38,990 nucleotides of DNA from Saprospiraceae bacterium (GTDB lineage: Bacteria > Bacteroidota > Bacteroidia > Chitinophagales > Saprospiraceae): assembly GCA_020629035.1 (NCBI GenBank), contig JAHDEC010000028.1, forward strand, positions 1 to 38,990. The letters run 5' to 3'. The translations under genes and the position numbers were made by a program. Every line of letters starts with the position of its first letter. Position 1 is the first letter of the stretch. The notes below the pieces were generated by a model that saw nothing but the letters and a program-made list of their open reading frames with translations, made no database searches and had not been told where the DNA came from. Below are positions 1-8,707 of the stretch, piece after piece.

Positions 1-53
1 ACCCCTGCTACCAGGATGAAAACCTGGCGTCCTAACCCCTAGACGAACGGGCC
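1..53 (-). tRNA. tRNA-Glu (UUC anticodon), 3' part cut by the window edge
   Basis: Read on the minus strand from 53, the sequence gives acceptor 5' strand GGCCCGT, then T8 C9, a D-arm beginning GTCT, and an anticodon stem CCAGG/CCTGG (11-15 and 23-27) closing the 7-base loop TTTTCAT. Loop positions 34-36 are TTC (bases 20-18), so the tRNA is tRNA-Glu and reads GAA/GAG. The window ends inside the T-arm, so the T-loop and the 3' acceptor strand are not visible. A promoter with both boxes lies directly upstream. The tRNA follows the 134-2509 gene on the same strand but probably has its own transcript. Confidence 0.93.
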
Positions 54-84
54 AATTTTGCACTGCTTTAATCTAAAAGCAACG

Positions 85-114
85 CAAATATATAACTTTC
101 AATAGTTATACAAA
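85..114 (-). promoter_or_regulatory. promoter of tRNA-Glu (TTTG-N18-TATATTTG)
   Basis: On the minus strand TTTG (114-111) is followed after 18 bases by TATATTTG (92-85), an exact match to the Bacteroidota -7 consensus TAnnTTTG with a well-spaced -33 box. The tRNA 5' end lies about 31 bases downstream, which leaves a short leader to be removed by RNase P. This is the most complete promoter match in the window. Function is inferred from motif and position. Confidence 0.65.
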
Positions 115-129
115 ACTTCAATAAGTTTT
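112..129 (-). terminator. weak AT-rich hairpin after the 134-2509 gene
   Basis: AAAACTT (112-118) and AAGTTTT (123-129) form a 7-bp stem around a 4-base loop, a few bases past the stop codon of the minus-strand gene ending at 134. The stem has only two G/C pairs, and on the minus strand it is not followed by a clean T-run, so termination would be weak. It overlaps the -33 box of the tRNA-Glu promoter. It may simply be AT-rich sequence. Confidence 0.3.
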
Positions 130-133
130 TTGT

Positions 134-2509
134 TTAATATTTTATTACTCGTTCAATATAACGTTTGTTTGTGCTATCTGTAAGCTCTAGATAATACAGA
201 CCATTCAGCGTATTTACTAACTCTATATCTACTGAGTGAGTGTCACAATTTTTATTCAAAATAATTTGCCCTACCGAATTGTATACTTTGTATTCTACAA
301 TTTTTTCTCCTTTTGAAGTAACATTAAATATGTCATTAAATGGATTAGGACTGATTAGAATTGAAGGATCTGAAACCAAGTTTTTGTCACTTGATGGCAA
401 AGCAGCATCATAGACATGAAATCTATCAATCGAAATATCAATGACGTGTCCTGGATCATCATCAGAACCTATAAATCTAATGCTCATCTGATCAGTGATT
501 TCAATAAATTCAGCTAAGTGTATTTCTTCCGTTTTTGTCCATTCATTCACATTTTCATCGATGACTAATGCTACTGCATTTCCATTACCATTCCTTACGA
601 GCACTTCTAACTGATCGTTAGGTGTACTATTACCTCCTGCATTTAAGAAAAAATATTCAAAAGTTAACACAGGATCTTCGTAATCAGATAAATCCATTAT
701 ATCTGATGTGAGTGATGTGCTTCCATCATCTATATCATCTGCTGTACTATCTGAAGACCCATTACCAGTGACGTAACATAAATTTCCTACATCATTTAGT
801 ACGTCATCCTCTGGAATAGTAATATTTCCTCCAAAGCTTGCTTGAATAGGATCCACTCTTGTCCATGCTCCAGTTTCAGCATTAGTATTGATTGACCAAC
901 CCAATTCCAGGATGAAATCATCCCTATATCCCTTGTTAACGATCAAGTCTGCTGAGATGCTTTCAGTGGCTGAGTACTCTAACTCAGTCTGGTGGTATCC
1001 CCATGCACCTCCATAAATAGTGTAATTGTTTTCTTCCACAACACTTAAATTAAAATTACCATCTGAATCAGCCGTTGTTTCAAAAGATATTTCTTCATTT
1101 ATTGCTTGTATGATTCCATTTGGAACAGCATTACCGTCTGTGTCTTTTATTGTTCCAGAAAAAGTAACCATTGGCATTGGTGTAAGCTCTACATCCAATA
1201 TCGTAAGCTCTCCATTAACTAACGTAGCAGATACGGTTTTTGAATTATATTGTGGGTGAGAAACTAGCACATCAAAAGTTCCTGGTTCAGCCTGACCCAT
1301 TTTGTAATCACCACTAGCCGTAGAATTTTCATTTATTTCTTTTGTACCCATTAATTGCACATTGGCCATATTTATAGGACTACCAGTTGTCTCATCTGTA
1401 ATTCTTCCTTCTAAGTAGCAAGCCCTAATGTAAGTTGGTTTAAACACATATAGACCTGAATTTATGTCGTTAACTAAAATGTTCTCTGATTCAAAGAATG
1501 GGTAAGCTCCCCAGTTACCGCAAAAACCACTATTGCATTCAGCACTTGGGTAGGTATCGTATTGTCCCACTCTTACTAAATTATCAGGTCTATGTGCATC
1601 GATAATTATAACACCTTGAGTATACCATGAGGTCACCAAATATCCATTGTAATAATGTGTATTATGTGGGATGACTACTTCAGTATCTTGCTTTTCTTCG
1701 GGTCTATACGAATCCAAATAAATAATGTTTGAAGGATCAGATACATCATAAGCATCTACATAAGCAGAAGCTCTCTCGTCTGTCGTAAACAAATATTTTT
1801 CATCATCAGATAACCAAGCATTGTGCGTAAAAAAGGTGGTAGTAATCTGATCTCCTAAGTTGATAGGATTAGCTTTATCACTTACATCAAATATTGTAAA
1901 ATCACCATCCAAAATATCAGAACTATATAGCAAATTATTTTTTGCATAGGCATCATGAGAATACGTTTCATTTTGAATACCAACAACCACAGGATTTTCT
2001 CGATCATCGATATTTAGCATGATAACACCTGCGTTACCAACTCCTCCACAACCGGAAAGATAAACAGTGCCAAATTCGTCTATATAAATATTGTGACAAG
2101 ATCCAAGCTGTCCTTGGATGCCATTAAAATCAATAAGCGGCTGCCAAAATTTGAATGTAATATCATTCGGGGCATTTTCCATATTAATAATGAGTAAACC
2201 ATCTTGTCCTACATCCGTGGTTACATATACATGCTTATCCCAAGATTTCATGTCCCTCCAAGTTGAACTTTCTCCAGGGATTAAAAGGAGTTCTTCCGGG
2301 TTTGCTGGGTCTTCTAGGCTATATATTCTTGTATTTGTGCGACTGCCACAAATGGCATATTCCACACCTGCATCATCTGTATAACCCCAAATATCATTAC
2401 CTGCTTCCCCAAACTCAGTTTGGGATAATAATTCTAAGTTGAAGTTGTCTTGAGCCACAACTAGAGTTGAAAAAGAAAAAACTAAAAAGAGAAGTAAAAT
2501 TTTATTCAT
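134..2509 (-). CDS. choice-of-anchor B family secreted protein with T9SS C-terminal sorting domain
   Basis: This is a 791-residue predicted extracellular protein. Residues 1-19 are a Sec signal peptide ending VVAQ. Residues of about 25-365 resemble the choice-of-anchor B family, with LVIVD-like repeats forming a beta-propeller (recurring segments such as DISDP- and DVSDK-type turns, and a CHNIYID motif). Two carboxypeptidase-regulatory-like beta-sandwich repeats follow (about 370-450 and 455-530), then a jelly-roll-like module (about 540-700), and finally a type A T9SS sorting domain (about 715-791) beginning SPNPFND and ending in a basic-aromatic tail. T9SS export and surface attachment follow from that domain. 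The ligand or substrate of the propeller is unknown. The gene is monocistronic as far as can be seen. The ATG at 2509 is directly followed by the signal peptide, so the start is secure. Confidence 0.85.
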   Translation of the reverse strand: MNKILLLFLVFSFSTLVVAQDNFNLELLSQTEFGEAGNDIWGYTDDAGVEYAICGSRTNTRIYSLEDPANPEELLLIPGESSTWRDMKSWDKHVYVTTDVGQDGLLIINMENAPNDITFKFWQPLIDFNGIQGQLGSCHNIYIDEFGTVYLSGCGGVGNAGVIMLNIDDRENPVVVGIQNETYSHDAYAKNNLLYSSDILDGDFTIFDVSDKANPINLGDQITTTFFTHNAWLSDDEKYLFTTDERASAYVDAYDVSDPSNIIYLDSYRPEEKQDTEVVIPHNTHYYNGYLVTSWYTQGVIIIDAHRPDNLVRVGQYDTYPSAECNSGFCGNWGAYPFFESENILVNDINSGLYVFKPTYIRACYLEGRITDETTGSPINMANVQLMGTKEINENSTASGDYKMGQAEPGTFDVLVSHPQYNSKTVSATLVNGELTILDVELTPMPMVTFSGTIKDTDGNAVPNGIIQAINEEISFETTADSDGNFNLSVVEENNYTIYGGAWGYHQTELEYSATESISADLIVNKGYRDDFILELGWSINTNAETGAWTRVDPIQASFGGNITIPEDDVLNDVGNLCYVTGNGSSDSTADDIDDGSTSLTSDIMDLSDYEDPVLTFEYFFLNAGGNSTPNDQLEVLVRNGNGNAVALVIDENVNEWTKTEEIHLAEFIEITDQMSIRFIGSDDDPGHVIDISIDRFHVYDAALPSSDKNLVSDPSILISPNPFNDIFNVTSKGEKIVEYKVYNSVGQIILNKNCDTHSVDIELVNTLNGLYYLELTDSTNKRYIERVIKY

Positions 2510-2798
2510 TGTCTTTTGATCATTGTTAAAAAAAATAGTCGGAATTTACAACTGAGCATAAAAATAACATCTTTAAGATATACGAGGCATTTAGAAGGAT
2601 TTTTTAATGTAATCTGTCGCGAGTAGAGATTTATTTCAATTTTGTCCAAATTTATAATAAGAGAAGAAACAGATTAATTTCAGTGTATTAGACAGAAGTA
2701 CGACATTAATATATGAGTGTAACGTTTTATCTTTTTTTTAATACATTTTTAAATTTTATATTTATAAAATAGTTCAGAACAGCATAACCAACATTTCC
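2510..2798. other. longest gene-free gap (289 bp) between divergent genes
   Basis: This AT-rich gap separates the divergent starts at 2509 (minus) and 2799 (plus). I found no exact TAnnTTTG box facing either gene, only near matches (for example TATATTTA just upstream of 2799), no hairpin with a T-run, and no plausible small gene. It must hold two promoters but I cannot place them. Confidence 0.4.
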
Positions 2799-4119
2799 AT
2801 GAGTAGAATCCTAATCTTATTTCTCTTTTTCTCAAGTAACTTAATTAGTCAAGTAGATATAAACAATGGCTTGTTGTTGCATTATTCTTTTGACAATACC
2901 TTTGAGGATGCTTCATTTAATAACAATGATGGTCAAAACGATGGTGTGAATTTTATCGATGATCGAAACATGGTTAATAATAATGCAGCAAATTTTATTG
3001 GAGAATCTAAAGTTGATTTACCTGACAACCCAGCTCTAAAACCAGACTTTCCATTCGCCTATGCTTTCTGGTACAACCCAATTGAACCTTCGAATACAAG
3101 TTTAACCAATTATGGTATATTAACGACTGATCATAGTATTGATCGTTATGCTGGTGCATGGTGTACATTAAATTTGAGCAATAATAAAATGGGAATTGCT
3201 TACGGCGATGGAGGCTTTACAACTACAAGCCAGGATAGACGAACTGCATTTACTGAACATGTCTTTAATTTTAATACTTGGCATCATGTTGTTGCAAACT
3301 ATCTTAATCCTGAGGAGGTTGAAGTATTTGTTAATGGTTGTCAAATAGGAAGTTACTTACGGTGGAGAAGGAGACTTAGCTATTGGATATTCTAATAATC
3401 CAGGAGCAATAGGAGTTAGAGATAACTCTACTCAAGCCCAAGTGCCACTGCCATACTTTAATGGTTTTATAGATGAATTTTATTTTTGGAATAGACCAGT
3501 TAACCAAGAAGAAGTGTCTTTCCTCTATGATAATTTCTTTGACAACGAACTAGTGTCTAATATAAGTTATGAAGGTTGTGACAAATCGTATAGTGTTGAA
3601 GTGAACGGAACAACATACAATATTGAAAACCCTACAGGTGTTGAAACCATCGAGCTCGAGTCAAGTTGTGACTCCATTGTTAATATAGATCTTTTGTTCT
3701 TTGATTCTTCTGAGAATAGTCTTGAATATGTAAGATGTCAAGGTGACGGGTTTGAAGTAGTTATAGATGGAGTAAGTTACAACGAAGCAAATCCTAGTGG
3801 CATGCAAGTGTTAACAAATGAAGCTGGTTGTGATTCTTTGCTTAACGTAGTGCTTGATTTTAGAGAGTGTGAGGATTGTTTAGGTACCTTGCCTTCTTTC
3901 ATGTTGCAAATAAATAGAGATAACAGCTTATATCAAGTGGTGAAAAATGGTGAGGTAATTCACAGCCGCTTGGAACTAAATGAAGCAATAGCTCAGGTTT
4001 ATGACATACTGAATTACGAAAACCAAGCTCGTAATAATCGATTCAAGCAAACGATTAATTATGATAACATCGAAAGACTTTTGTCAAAAATGACAAATAA
4101 TACATCGCTTAAATTTTAA
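2799..4119 (+). pseudogene. LamG-domain secreted protein gene broken by a TTAC tandem duplication
   Basis: The first part (2799-3395) encodes a signal peptide (to about residue 18) and most of a LamG/concanavalin-like lectin domain with HYSFDN and W-H-H-V motifs. It then runs into a stop at 3393. The continuation of the same LamG domain (GGEGDLAIGYSNN, then FNGFIDEFYFWNRP) lies in the +1 frame from about 3361 to 4119. At the junction TTAC is present twice (3353-3356 and 3357-3360). Dropping one copy gives S-Y-G-G-E-G-D and one open frame of 438 residues. After the LamG domain come two cysteine-bounded repeats of about 40 residues (3577-3693 and 3736-3855), each with a C, a V-x-G-x-x-Y core and CDS-I/L-x-N-x-x-L. 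No canonical T9SS tail is visible. Either the gene is disrupted or the duplication is reversible. The ATG at 3442 is internal to the domain and not a real start. Confidence 0.8.
3353..3360 (+). repeat. tandem TTAC x2 that causes the frameshift
   Basis: Two adjacent TTAC copies lie at the exact point where the LamG reading frame breaks. Removing four bases restores the frame, and the restored residues fit the domain. Two short copies suggest replication slippage. Confidence 0.8.
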
Positions 4120-4146
4120 GTTAGTTCGATTAAATAAGATGTGTTT

Positions 4147-5049
4147 TTAGGCCAACTCAGATTGAATATATTCAATCATTCGTGATTGATTATTTGCGTT
4201 AAATCGATGAGCGTGCTCATATCTTCGCAACCAGGTCATCTGCCTTTTTGCATATCTCCTGGTGTTTGTTTTAATTTTTTCAATGCAATGTTCATAGCTA
4301 AAATCTCCATCGAAATATTGAAAAAACTCTCTATATCCTACGGTATCTAGGGCTTTTAAATGTTTGTTGTTTTTCAAGGAGAATACTTCCTCTTCTAATC
4401 CGTTTTCAATCATCTGATCTACACGAAGATTTATTCTATCGTAGAGCTGCGTTCTATCCATTTCTAAAATCAAATGAATAGTTTCAAAATTTCTTGTTGT
4501 TTTCTTCTTATTCAGATAGGACGAATAGGGTTTGTCAACATGCAAAATCACTTGTAATGCTCGCTCGATTCTCCTTCTGTTTTGGCGGTCGACCTGCTGG
4601 TAATACTTAGGATCTTTATCTTTTAATATGGCTAGCAATTCATCTAAATTAGCTTCACTTAACTGTTTATTTATTTTGTCCAATGCCGTATTTTCTATTG
4701 CTGGAAATTCATCCAAACCTACTAGTAAGGCATCAATATATAAGCCTGTCCCTCCGACAATTATTGGGGTTTTTTGCTGTTTATGCAATTGGTCAACAAT
4801 CTCCAATCCTTCTTTTTCAAAATGATTTGCTGCAAAATGTTGCTGTATAGAACAATGGTCAATAAAGTGATGCTTAATGCTAGCCAGCTCTTGGCTGGTT
4901 GGTTTGGCAGTGCCTATGGTGAGTTCTTTGTAAACCTGTCTAGAGTCCGCAGAGATAATTTCAGTAGATAATTGTTCAGCTAAGCTTAAAGACATACTAG
5001 TTTTACCTATACCCGTCGGACCGGAAATGACAATTACATACTTTTTCAA
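4147..5049 (-). CDS. miaA: tRNA dimethylallyltransferase (TTG start)
   Basis: MiaA transfers a dimethylallyl group to N6 of A37 in tRNAs that read U-starting codons, the first step towards ms2i6A. The 300-residue product has the P-loop GPTGIGKTS near the N-terminus, the DSRQVYK motif, the GGTGLYI motif, the DRQNRRRIERALQ helix and a late GYREFFQYF segment, all diagnostic of the family. I chose the TTG at 5049 (L-K-K-Y-V-I-V-I-S-G-P-T-G) because it gives the usual family length and the usual spacing to the P-loop. The nearest in-frame ATGs lie far upstream, inside the divergent gene at 5092, and would add an unrelated 77-residue extension. A TAnnTTTG box lies 28 bases upstream. The gene converges on the LamG gene with a 27-bp gap. 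Confidence 0.93.
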   Translation of the reverse strand: MKKYVIVISGPTGIGKTSMSLSLAEQLSTEIISADSRQVYKELTIGTAKPTSQELASIKHHFIDHCSIQQHFAANHFEKEGLEIVDQLHKQQKTPIIVGGTGLYIDALLVGLDEFPAIENTALDKINKQLSEANLDELLAILKDKDPKYYQQVDRQNRRRIERALQVILHVDKPYSSYLNKKKTTRNFETIHLILEMDRTQLYDRINLRVDQMIENGLEEEVFSLKNNKHLKALDTVGYREFFQYFDGDFSYEHCIEKIKTNTRRYAKRQMTWLRRYEHAHRFNANNQSRMIEYIQSELA

Positions 5050-5077
5050 AAAGGCTAAATTTTGGTTATATTGTTTA

Positions 5078-5085
5078 CAAATGTA
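5078..5085 (-). promoter_or_regulatory. -7 box (TACATTTG) for miaA
   Basis: TACATTTG on the minus strand matches TAnnTTTG exactly and ends 28 bases before the proposed TTG start at 5049. This supports that start over the longer ATG form, which would begin upstream of the promoter. I see no convincing -33 box. Confidence 0.5.
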
Positions 5086-5091
5086 AGCTAA

Positions 5092-6159
5092 ATGATCATT
5101 AGAATCGGTCTTATCTTGGGGATTGGAGTACTCCTTGTTTCGTGTAACAACATTGAACCTCAACAACAAAATAATAGGGAAGAAGCTGTTCGAGCAAATA
5201 CAACTCAACATGAATATGCCATGGTTATTCATGGAGGTGCAGGCTATATGTCTCCTGAAAAAAATGCTGAGGAAGAACAACTGGCATTGAAGGCTACCAT
5301 GGATTCTTTATTACTGCTTGGGAAAGAACTACTAGTAAATAATGCTGATGCGGTGGATGTAGTTAGTCACATAATTACGATAATGGAAGATGATCCACGA
5401 TTTAATGCAGGGCGAGGAGCGGTTTTCGCCGAAAATGGTAAAAATGAATTAGATGCATCCATTATGCAGGGTTCAGATTTGAACGCTGGGGCAGTAGCAG
5501 GAGTTTCCACCGTCAGACATCCGATTCTTGCTGCCAAGGAGGTAATGGAAAACTCTAGACACGTATTTATGTCAGGAGCCGGTGCAGAATCATTTGCAAA
5601 AGAACAGGGCTTGGAGTTAGTCAATAATGATTATTTTTTTACTCAGAAAAAATATGATAGGCTCAAAATGGTTCAGAAAGAAGCGGCAAAAACTGGTTTT
5701 AATGAAGAGCCATTTCCTGATTCGAAATATGGAACAGTGGGTTGTGTGGTATTGGATAAAAAAGGGAATATAGTAGCAGGTACCTCGACTGGAGGCTTAA
5801 CCAATAAAAAGTATAATAGAATTGGTGATTCGCCCGTTATTGGAGCTGGAACCTATGCTAATAATCGCACTTGTGGTGTTTCTTGTACGGGAGTGGGTGA
5901 ATTCTTTATCCGATATGCTATAGCCCATGAAGTTTCCAGTCAATATATGCACACTAATAGATCAATAAAGCAGATTGCAGATGAGTTAATCCATGGAACG
6001 CTCAAAGAAATTAATGCTGATGGAGGCTTGATAGCTTTAGATAAATTTGGTAATGTAGCTATGCCATTTAACACTACTGCAATGCTACGTGGTTATATAA
6101 ACGAAGAAGAAAAGATAGTTGCTCTTTTTCGATCAGAAGGCAAGAGCAAAGAAAATTAG
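5092..6159 (+). CDS. isoaspartyl peptidase/L-asparaginase family lipoprotein (Ntn hydrolase)
   Basis: This 355-residue protein belongs to the plant-type asparaginase (asparaginase 2) family. These enzymes are made as precursors that cleave themselves before a threonine, which becomes the nucleophile for hydrolysis of L-asparagine and beta-aspartyl peptides. The precursor scissile region is SKYGTVGC with Thr215. The TSTGG motif (231-235) and R-I-G-D-S-P (243-248) match the substrate-binding parts, and HGGAG (47-51) starts the alpha subunit. An N-terminal lipoprotein signal with Cys18 (LLVSC) suggests export and lipid anchoring in the periplasm or outer membrane. The ATG at 5092 directly precedes this signal. 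It diverges from miaA with 42 bp between the starts. Confidence 0.9.
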   Translation: MIIRIGLILGIGVLLVSCNNIEPQQQNNREEAVRANTTQHEYAMVIHGGAGYMSPEKNAEEEQLALKATMDSLLLLGKELLVNNADAVDVVSHIITIMEDDPRFNAGRGAVFAENGKNELDASIMQGSDLNAGAVAGVSTVRHPILAAKEVMENSRHVFMSGAGAESFAKEQGLELVNNDYFFTQKKYDRLKMVQKEAAKTGFNEEPFPDSKYGTVGCVVLDKKGNIVAGTSTGGLTNKKYNRIGDSPVIGAGTYANNRTCGVSCTGVGEFFIRYAIAHEVSSQYMHTNRSIKQIADELIHGTLKEINADGGLIALDKFGNVAMPFNTTAMLRGYINEEEKIVALFRSEGKSKEN

Positions 6160-6232
6160 TAGATTGTTAAGCTTTGATACTTAATTGGTCTAAATATTAA
6201 TATTTTTACATATATAAACCAAAGAAAGAGAC

Positions 6233-8686
6233 ATGAATGATTCTTCAGTAAAGAGCATTGGACCCTATTTGATTTCTATTGTGGTTATGCTAATGGTATC
6301 AGTTCTTTACTTTTTCCCACAATTCCAGGGTAAAGTTTTACAACAAAGTGATTTGGTTAATTACCAGTGGATGAGCCAAGAATCAAAAGAGTATCAGAAA
6401 ACTTCTGGTGAAGAAACACTGTGGACAAATAGCATGTTTGGAGGAATGCCTACCTACCAAATAGGCTCTAAAGAACCTACCAACGTCAATAAAAAGATCT
6501 ATAAAATCATGCGTTTGGGAATACCTAGACCTGCTGGTTTGTTTTTCTTAGGAAGCTTATGCTTCTTTTTAATGATGATAGGCTTTAGAGTTAATGTTTG
6601 GATAGCTTTAATAACGAGTTTAGCTTTTGCTTTTACAACAAATAATTTGGTGCTGTTTGATGCCGGTCATGCAACAAAAGTAATTGCTATTATGGTTTCC
6701 CCACTGGTTGTGGGCGGCGCAGTGCTTACTTACCAGAAAAAATGGCTAATTGGCTTTCCAATGTTTGCGCTTGGTATGGGATTAAATCTGATGGCGAATC
6801 ACTACCAAATGACTTATTATTTAGCGCTTTGTATGCTCTTTTTAGTGATTGGTTATTTAATAGAACGAATTATAGCTAACGATTTAATCAATTTTTTAAA
6901 GTCATCAGTACTATTATTGTTTGGAGTTGTTTTAGCCTTTGGGACTTCAGCTAGCAAGTTAATGACTACCTATGAATATATGGAGGATACTATGCGCGGT
7001 GAATCCATCTTGAAAAATACTGATGATGAATTTAGTTCCTCAGGTGTGGATGGACTTTCGTATGATTATGCGATGAGTTGGAGTAATGGCTGGGGTGATT
7101 TACTAGCTTCGTATATTCCCAAAGTCGTTGGCGGTTCAAGTGGTGAAATGGTGAAGTCAAGCTCAGATCTTGGAAAAGCGCTTAAACGAAGAGGAGTACC
7201 TATGAACAAAGGTGGTATCCAAATTGGAACTTATTGGGGTGCATTGCCATTTACAAGCGGACCTATTTATTTTGGTGCTATTATGTTCTTTCTTTTTATA
7301 CTAGGGAGCTTAATTGTCAAGGGTAATGTTAAGTATTTCTTGGTTTTATCCACAATATTGACTCTTTTACTTTCTATGGGGCAAAATTTAGACTGGTTAT
7401 CCTCATTCTTTTTTGACTATGTACCCATGTACAATAAATTTAGAACACCTAACTCTATTTTATCAGTAACAGCTATTTTTATTCCATTACTAGCGGGACT
7501 TGCGCTCCATGAAATATCAAAAAATAGAGATGGTGATTGGTTGAATAAAGTATATATATCTGCAGGACTTACTGGTGGTTTAGCTTTATTACTTGCCCTA
7601 CTAGGCCCATCAATTTTTGACTTTTCAAGTGCAGGAGATGTTAGGTATGAACAGGCTGGATTTGATGTTTCTTTATTTGAGGATCATAGAATCCAAATGC
7701 TAAGGAGCAGTTGTTTTAGATCGTTCATTTTTATTGCTTTAACTAGCTTATTGCTTTTTGCATATCATAAATTTGGTGCTAAGATGAGTACCTTATTCTT
7801 GATGTTAAGTATTGGAATCTTGAGTATGATAGATATAATGCCAATTAATGTATCCTACTTATCTGGCGACTCATTTATGAACCAAAGAAAAAATAAAGCT
7901 GCCTTCGAACCAAGGGCCGTTGACCGCCAAATTCTTAACGATAAAGAGCTCTACTATAGAGTTCATGATGTAAGCATTAATAGTTTCAATTCGGCTCAAG
8001 CTTCATATTTTCATAAAACAGTTGGAGGATACCATGCAGCAAAACTGCAGAGATATCAGGATATTATTGATGTTTATCTCAGTAAGAACAATGAGAAAGT
8101 ACTGAATATGCTCAATACTAAATATATCATTGGAAATGGGCAAAATGGTGAACCGCAGGTGAGTTTAAATACGGCAGCTCAAGGCAATGCGTGGTTTGTT
8201 AATACCATTAGAACAGTTGGCTCACCCAAAGAAGAAATAGAGATGATAAACAACATTGATCCTAGAGGAGAAGCCATTGTGCATTCAGAATTCGCAGCTC
8301 AAATGAGCTCAACATCATTTAATCAACAGGGATCAATACAGCTTACTAGTTACGCTCCGAATAAGTTGACTTATAAGGTGCAAACAGATAGTCCTCAGTT
8401 TGCGATCTTTTCAGATATTTGGTACGGACCCGATAAAGGATGGAATGCTTATCTCAATGGAGAGCTTGTTCCACATTTAAGAGCAAACTATATTTTAAGA
8501 GCTATGAATATTCCAGCTGGAAATCACTCATTGGAATTTAAGTTTGAACCAAAATTATTTCAATTGGGTAAAACTATTGCCTTAATCAGTTCAATTATCC
8601 TTAGCATACTTTTGCTGATGACCATAGCTTTACTGGTAAAACCATCCTTATTAGGAGATAGGTTTAAAGCCAAGGAACAACAATAA
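6233..8686 (+). CDS. YfhO family multi-spanning membrane protein
   Basis: This 817-residue protein starts with a transmembrane helix (about 12-31), then carries a long run of hydrophobic helices to about residue 550 and ends with one more helix (about 780-805). The soluble segment before the last helix contains YLNGE-x-V and a PAGNHSLEF-type ending, characteristic of the YfhO family. YfhO proteins are GT-C-like integral membrane proteins. In Firmicutes they have been linked to glycosylation of cell-wall polymers, but in Bacteroidota the substrate is not known. A lipid-linked sugar transfer role is therefore an inference. The crotonase gene follows after 21 bp and may be co-transcribed. Upstream lie a 14-base palindrome (6192-6205) and the 14-mer TTTACATATATAAA. 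Confidence 0.85.
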   Translation: MNDSSVKSIGPYLISIVVMLMVSVLYFFPQFQGKVLQQSDLVNYQWMSQESKEYQKTSGEETLWTNSMFGGMPTYQIGSKEPTNVNKKIYKIMRLGIPRPAGLFFLGSLCFFLMMIGFRVNVWIALITSLAFAFTTNNLVLFDAGHATKVIAIMVSPLVVGGAVLTYQKKWLIGFPMFALGMGLNLMANHYQMTYYLALCMLFLVIGYLIERIIANDLINFLKSSVLLLFGVVLAFGTSASKLMTTYEYMEDTMRGESILKNTDDEFSSSGVDGLSYDYAMSWSNGWGDLLASYIPKVVGGSSGEMVKSSSDLGKALKRRGVPMNKGGIQIGTYWGALPFTSGPIYFGAIMFFLFILGSLIVKGNVKYFLVLSTILTLLLSMGQNLDWLSSFFFDYVPMYNKFRTPNSILSVTAIFIPLLAGLALHEISKNRDGDWLNKVYISAGLTGGLALLLALLGPSIFDFSSAGDVRYEQAGFDVSLFEDHRIQMLRSSCFRSFIFIALTSLLLFAYHKFGAKMSTLFLMLSIGILSMIDIMPINVSYLSGDSFMNQRKNKAAFEPRAVDRQILNDKELYYRVHDVSINSFNSAQASYFHKTVGGYHAAKLQRYQDIIDVYLSKNNEKVLNMLNTKYIIGNGQNGEPQVSLNTAAQGNAWFVNTIRTVGSPKEEIEMINNIDPRGEAIVHSEFAAQMSSTSFNQQGSIQLTSYAPNKLTYKVQTDSPQFAIFSDIWYGPDKGWNAYLNGELVPHLRANYILRAMNIPAGNHSLEFKFEPKLFQLGKTIALISSIILSILLLMTIALLVKPSLLGDRFKAKEQQ

Positions 8687-8707
8687 AATTTACATATATA
8701 AATATTT

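Noticed and set aside
3353-3366. Programmed ribosomal frameshift in the LamG gene
   Set aside because: There is no slippery heptamer or obvious downstream structure, and a simple 4-bp duplication explains the shift.
3442-4119. A separate gene starting at the ATG 3442
   Set aside because: The frame is open well before this ATG and encodes the rest of the LamG domain begun at 2799. It is the 3' part of one disrupted gene.
5050-5280. 77-residue N-terminal extension of MiaA from an upstream ATG
   Set aside because: It has no family similarity, overlaps the divergent asparaginase gene by almost 190 bp, and would start upstream of the probable miaA promoter.
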